Source: JABSSA01 sp039984715
GTDB taxonomy: Bacteria; Pseudomonadota; Alphaproteobacteria; Rhodobacterales; Rhodobacteraceae
Reading direction: 5' to 3'
DNA: 64,000 bases
Assembly: GCA_039984715.1 (NCBI GenBank)
Contig: JBDWUA010000014.1
Location: forward strand, 1 to 64,000
The position numbers were made by a program, and so were the translations under genes. The notes under the pieces are model-generated. The model had not been told where the DNA came from. It searched no databases and was given only the letters and a program-made list of their open reading frames with translations. Within the stretch, counting starts at the first letter, position 1. Each line of letters opens with the position of its first letter. Positions 61,908 to 64,000 of this stretch are shown in pieces.

Positions 61908-63173
61908 TCAGCTTCGCGTCGTTCCGTCACCTGTCACCAGATATTTGAACGACGTCAGTTGTGCAGCCCCAACGGGGCCACGCGCATGCATTTTACCTGT
62001 CGCGATGCCGATCTCTGCGCCCATACCAAATTCTCCACCATCCGCGAATTGCGTCGATGCGTTATGCATCAAAATAGCGCTGTCGAGCCGTTGGAAAAAG
62101 CGATCAACGGCTGTTTGATCCTCGGTCAGAATGCAGTCAGTGTGATTGGATCCATAAGTGCGAATATGTTCGATGGCGTCGTCTAGCGACTCGACCGTGC
62201 GCGCTGCGATGATCATATCCAAATATTCGCATCCCCAATCGTCCTTTGACGCCGGGGTTACGCCGTCAATCGAAAGAAAGTTTGCGTCGCTGCGCACCTC
62301 AACACCCGCATCCACCAAGGTACGGATGATATCCTGCCCAATCGTGTCGGCAACATCGCGGTGGATCAACAAACATTCCGCCGCACCACAAATCCCAGTT
62401 CTGCGGGTTTTTGCATTCAATACGACATTCATGACTGTTTCTGGATCAGCCGCCGCATCGATGTAAATGTGCACGATCCCTTCGAGATGTGCAAAAACAG
62501 GGACACGGGCCTCGCGCTGAACAAGGCCAACCAACCCTTTTCCACCCCTTGGAACAATCACATCGATAAAGTCTGTCATGGTCAGCATCTCACTGACAGC
62601 AGCACGGTCGCGCGTGGGCACCAGTTGGATGGCGTCTTCGGGCAAGCCGACTTTGCGCAACCCGTCGACCAGACAGGAATGCAGCGCGCTTGACGAATGA
62701 AAGCTTTCAGAACCGCCACGCAAAATTACGGCATTACCTGCCTTCAGGCACAATGCACCGGCATCCGCCGTTACATTTGGGCGACTTTCATAGATGACGC
62801 CGATGACACCCAGAGGTGTTCTGACGCGTTTGATATGAAGCCCGCTGGGTTGATCCCATTCGGCCAACACTTCTCCGACAGGATCATCTTGCAGCGCGAC
62901 ACTGCGCAACCCATCACAAATGCCTTGGATGCGCTCTTCGGTCAGCAACAGCCGATCCATCATGGCATCCGTCAAGCCTTTGTTGCGTCCGAACTCCATG
63001 TCTTGGGCATTCGCGGCCAAAATATCCTGTCGGCGTGCCCAGACTGAATCTGCGGCGGCCAAAAGGGCATCGCGTTTTTGTTCTGCCGGGGCAAACCCAA
63101 GTGTTGCGGACGCTGCGCGTGCGCGTGTTCCGATGTCGGTCATAACGGCAGATATATCAGCGATGTCTTTCAT
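61908..63173 (-). CDS. proA: Glutamate-5-semialdehyde dehydrogenase
   Basis: ProA reduces gamma-glutamyl phosphate to glutamate semialdehyde in proline synthesis. The 421 aa show the aldehyde-dehydrogenase fold with IYESRPNVTADAGALCLKAG, VPRGGKGL and the catalytic Cys in RTGICGAAECLLIH. The end has the ARGPVGAAQLTSFKY signature. It follows proB after 45 bases on the same strand, the normal proBA operon. Confidence 0.95.
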   Translation of the reverse strand: MKDIADISAVMTDIGTRARAASATLGFAPAEQKRDALLAAADSVWARRQDILAANAQDMEFGRNKGLTDAMMDRLLLTEERIQGICDGLRSVALQDDPVGEVLAEWDQPSGLHIKRVRTPLGVIGVIYESRPNVTADAGALCLKAGNAVILRGGSESFHSSSALHSCLVDGLRKVGLPEDAIQLVPTRDRAAVSEMLTMTDFIDVIVPRGGKGLVGLVQREARVPVFAHLEGIVHIYIDAAADPETVMNVVLNAKTRRTGICGAAECLLIHRDVADTIGQDIIRTLVDAGVEVRSDANFLSIDGVTPASKDDWGCEYLDMIIAARTVESLDDAIEHIRTYGSNHTDCILTEDQTAVDRFFQRLDSAILMHNASTQFADGGEFGMGAEIGIATGKMHARGPVGAAQLTSFKYLVTGDGTTRS

Positions 63174-63218
63174 ATCGAACGTCCTGTGTTGATCTTAGTC
63201 AGTATAATAAATCGGGCA

Positions 63219-64000
63219 TCACAATGCCATGTCATCGCGATGAACCAGCGCCGCCCGACCTGGATATCCCAGAATGTCTTCGATTTCAGCGCTTTGACGC
63301 CCTTTGATGGCCTGTACCTCGGATGCGGTATAGCGCGACAACCCGGCACAAATGAAAGTGCCATCCGCCTTTTCGACAGACACAGGATCGCCGCGTTCGA
63401 AATCCCCGGTCACAGCCGTCACACCCGCAGGCAAAAGGCTTTTCCCATTCAGCAAAGCACGGGCCGCGCCCTCGTCCACAACCAACGCGCCGAATGGCTT
63501 CATTGCGGAAATCCAACGTTTGCGTGCATCCTGCGGATTCAATTGCGCCTTAAACCAAGTGGCGCGCGCGCCATTGTTCAAGGCCTGCAAAGGATGCATC
63601 ACATCCCCTGCACAAATCGCCATAGTGCTTCCCGCTGCAGTGGCCGTTTTGGCGGCCATCACTTTGGTTTTCATACCACCTTTGGACAATCCCGATCCTG
63701 CATCGCCTGCCATCGCTTCGATTTCAGGGGTTATACGATCAATCACATCGAAATGCGTCGCATCCGGATCGGTCTGCGGGTTGGCCGAATAAAACCCATC
63801 CACATCGGATAGCAAAACAAGAACGTCTGCCCCAATTGATGCGGCGATTTGAGCACCTAGACGATCATTGTCGCCAAACCGAATTTCGTCAGTCGCAATC
63901 GTGTCGTTTTCGTTCACGATGGGCAATACACCCAGCGAAAGCAACTGTTCCAACGTGGCGCGCGAATTCAGGTAACGCCTGCGATCTCGGCTGTCTTCTA
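63219..64000 (-). CDS. proB: Glutamate 5-kinase, 3' part (runs off window)
   Basis: ProB phosphorylates glutamate in proline synthesis. The reading frame is open to the window edge and only about 260 C-terminal residues are present. The amino-acid-kinase domain shows VNENDTIATDEIRFGDND, SDVDGFYSANP and SKGGMKTKVMAAK. A C-terminal PUA domain (about the last 85 residues) follows, so this is the long form. The apparent TTG start at 63953 is not the true start because the conserved YLNSRATLEQLL lies across it. Confidence 0.93.
   Translation of the reverse strand, partial: EDSRDRRRYLNSRATLEQLLSLGVLPIVNENDTIATDEIRFGDNDRLGAQIAASIGADVLVLLSDVDGFYSANPQTDPDATHFDVIDRITPEIEAMAGDAGSGLSKGGMKTKVMAAKTATAAGSTMAICAGDVMHPLQALNNGARATWFKAQLNPQDARKRWISAMKPFGALVVDEGAARALLNGKSLLPAGVTAVTGDFERGDPVSVEKADGTFICAGLSRYTASEVQAIKGRQSAEIEDILGYPGRAALVHRDDMAL

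Noticed and set aside
1..64000. tRNA, rRNA genes, CRISPR arrays, prophage or integrase
   Set aside because: None was seen on reading either strand. A tRNAscan or CRISPR search was not possible here, so weak examples could be missed.

Overview
The window looks like chromosome of a marine Roseobacter-group alphaproteobacterium (Rhodobacteraceae). The evidence is the mix of families: ChpT next to a DUF3553 protein, OlsB-OlsA ornithine-lipid enzymes, yicC-gmk, a class II DAHP synthase, an IalB-type protein, two branched-chain-type (Liv) ABC importers, an amidinotransferase and a LuxR solo. This is inference from gene content only; no rRNA, tRNA or CRISPR array was seen.

Layout. 1-1683: an accessory or decayed stretch with two unassigned ORFs and a remnant of an IS3-type orfA. 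1684-6821: envelope genes (M15/YcbK-like peptidase, L,D-transpeptidase) and an lpxD-acyl carrier protein-ketoacyl synthase operon. 6893-9966: IalB-like protein, an intergenic region with two candidate small RNAs, a HerA-like ATPase and a small lipoprotein. 10091-16190: a compact Liv-type ABC operon into which two small secreted proteins are translationally coupled. 16347-21210: sugar dehydrogenase-like protein, GlxA-type regulator, DAHP synthase, PAS protein. 21388-24653: yicC, gmk, gamma-carbonic anhydrase, a trans-sulfuration enzyme. 24662-32044: the complete Pho module phoR-pstSCAB-phoU-phoB, with three Pho-box repeats in front of pstS. 32054-34595: PaaX-type regulator, PcaC-like protein, unknown membrane protein.

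34955-53840 is a long catabolic-looking region. It holds an acyl-CoA synthetase, three SDRs, a thioesterase, a serine hydrolase, a GST, a DsbA-fold isomerase, a second complete Liv importer, an ACAD10-like phosphotransferase, two histidine phosphatases, a nitronate monooxygenase, two MDR reductases and a MaoC hydratase. Together they suggest uptake and CoA-linked breakdown of an unidentified carboxylic acid or ester. 53911-55103 is aroQ coupled to a LuxR-type regulator. 55104-55942 has no gene but can fold into a dense multi-branched RNA followed by a 14-bp hairpin. 55943-64000 carries an amidinotransferase, rpsB-tsf, olsBA, chpT, proA and the 3' part of proB, which runs off the window.

The best candidates for something undescribed are the multi-branched RNA at 55462-55698, the CCUCC-motif small RNA at 7829-7930, the secreted proteins inside the first Liv operon, and the kinase-containing catabolic region.
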